Notes under the pieces: generated by a model
The model's database searches: none
What the model saw: the letters and a program-made list of their open reading frames with translations, nothing else
Told to the model about the DNA's origin: nothing
Part shown: positions 5,138-5,759 of the stretch, piece by piece
Numbering within the stretch: position 1 is the stretch's first letter
Layout of the letters: every line of letters begins with the position of its first letter
Position numbers and translations under genes: made by a program
Source: JAKAGE01 sp035541415
Lineage (GTDB): Bacteria > Patescibacteriota > Minisyncoccia > UBA6257 > 2-01-FULL-56-20
Direction: 5' to 3'
Assembly: GCA_035541415.1 (NCBI GenBank)
Contig: DATKNI010000007.1
Span: 1-5,759, forward strand
DNA: 5,759 nt

Positions 5138-5759
5138 TTAATACTTCCCCTGCATATACTGCCGCGTCTTTGGTCCAAGGATGCCTGACGCCGGAGTGAT
5201 GCCATTGGCTGCCTGCCATTTGGCGAGGGCCGCTTGGGTCTTGAGGCCGAAGTACAGCGCTTCGTTGCCCGGGGATCCTGCCCCGCTTGAAGCCACGGTA
5301 TACCCATTGTCATTGAGGAAGATCTGGAGGTTCTTGACGTCTTCCCCATAACTGCCGATCACGAGGGTACGGGTGAAGCTTTGCACGGTCTGATGGTTGA
5401 GTTGGTTGATCAAGGCCTGCAATTGGGCGAGGAGCGAGACAAGAAGCGTCTGGAGCGGGTTCGATGAGCCGGAGCCCGATGATCCGCCGCCAGAAAATCC
5501 GCCGCCGCCACCCCCCCCACCACCACCGCCGGTGCCACCACCACCGCCATTGCCGCCGCCTCCCCCCCCACCGCCTCCACCTCCACCACCACCGCCACCT
5601 CCTCCACCACCCGAGACGACAGTGTTGCTCACGCTCACGGTGATCGCCGTCGTGTTGGTATTGCCGGAAGCATCGGTTGCCTTTGCGGTAATCGTGTGGG
5701 CGGCATTGCTCAAACTGGTGGTATCAAGGGAGAACGTCCAGCTGGTCGTCCCTTGCACT
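5138..5759 (-). CDS. Surface protein with Ig-like domain, polyglycine linker and peptidoglycan-binding domain (5' end outside window)
   Basis: This is the C-terminal part of a probably secreted or cell-wall protein. On the minus strand the first visible residues (MQGTTSWTFSLDTTSLS, then HTITAKATDASGN) are the end of a bacterial Ig-like repeat; the Met at 5758 is inside that domain, so the true start lies beyond 5759. A 38-residue linker (5611-5498) follows, all Gly except one Asn and one Thr, then a Ser/Gly stretch and an amphipathic helix rich in Leu and Gln (about 5455-5385). Last comes a peptidoglycan_binding_1-type domain (about 5378-5141) with the pattern G-S-Y-G-E-D-V-x-x-L-Q-x-F-L, YFGLKTQAALAKWQ and a C-terminal GPKTRQYMQGKY. 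This architecture is common in Parcubacteria surface proteins. The likely role is to anchor extracellular Ig-like domains to the cell wall. Signal peptide, full length and ligand cannot be judged from this fragment. Confidence 0.88.
   Translation of the reverse strand, partial: VQGTTSWTFSLDTTSLSNAAHTITAKATDASGNTNTTAITVSVSNTVVSGGGGGGGGGGGGGGGGGGGGNGGGGGTGGGGGGGGGGGFSGGGSSGSGSSNPLQTLLVSLLAQLQALINQLNHQTVQSFTRTLVIGSYGEDVKNLQIFLNDNGYTVASSGAGSPGNEALYFGLKTQAALAKWQAANGITPASGILGPKTRQYMQGKY
5498..5611 (-). repeat. Low-complexity glycine-codon tract
   Basis: The coding (minus) strand is an almost uninterrupted series of GGN codons: 20 Gly, Asn, 5 Gly, Thr, 11 Gly. Third positions are mixed among T, C, A and G, so it is not a pure short tandem repeat. 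The coding strand and its mRNA are extremely G-rich and could form G-quadruplexes. The tract is a likely site of length variation and of sequencing or assembly error. Confidence 0.9.

Noticed and set aside
5498..5611. GGN-rich tract considered as a tandem repeat or CRISPR-like array
   Set aside because: There is no fixed repeat unit or spacer; it is the glycine-linker coding sequence in frame with the surface protein.

Overview
The window looks like a piece of a Candidate Phyla Radiation (Patescibacteria, probably Parcubacteria/Kaiserbacteria-like) chromosome. This rests on four points: a short valyl-tRNA synthetase without its C-terminal arm; a compact, zinc-ribbon form of ribosomal protein bL28; a surface protein built as Ig-like domain, glycine linker, short helix and C-terminal peptidoglycan-binding domain, a layout familiar from Parcubacteria; and very tight gene spacing with promoters that touch the start codons. 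The taxonomic call is inference from gene style; no marker phylogeny could be run.

Layout. The left edge holds a probable terminator of an upstream gene (7-35), then valS (64-2232, +). A PrsW-family membrane protease follows (2272-2967, +), then an Hsp20 small heat-shock protein (2995-3495, +) with its own terminator, rpmB for bL28 (3553-3780, +), a minimal protein-kinase-like gene (3792-4559, +) and an unrecognised 96-residue protein (4569-4859, +) closed by a clear terminator (4865-4891). A tRNA-Pro(GGG) gene with its own promoter lies at 4974-5044. A terminator that can work on both strands (5086-5116) separates it from the 3' end of a minus-strand surface protein (5138-5759), whose 5' part lies beyond the right edge.

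How it works together. valS, rpmB and the tRNA are translation housekeeping genes. PrsW and Hsp20 are typical envelope and protein-folding stress functions, but no sigma/anti-sigma pair is visible. The kinase and the 96-residue protein are the least explained part. They follow rpmB with only an 11-bp gap, the kinase is poorer in G+C than its neighbours, and a near-consensus promoter lies inside the 3' end of the kinase, so the small protein can be made independently and probably in excess.

Regulation. At prsW, hsp20 and rpmB a good -10 box sits 6-12 bases before the ATG and no Shine-Dalgarno sequence is present, which predicts leaderless or near-leaderless mRNAs. The 96-residue gene instead has a good Shine-Dalgarno sequence. 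The rpmB promoter is laid over the hsp20 terminator, with its -35 box in the hairpin loop. No mobile element, CRISPR array or long DNA repeat was seen. The only strongly repetitive stretch is the glycine-linker coding DNA (5498-5611).
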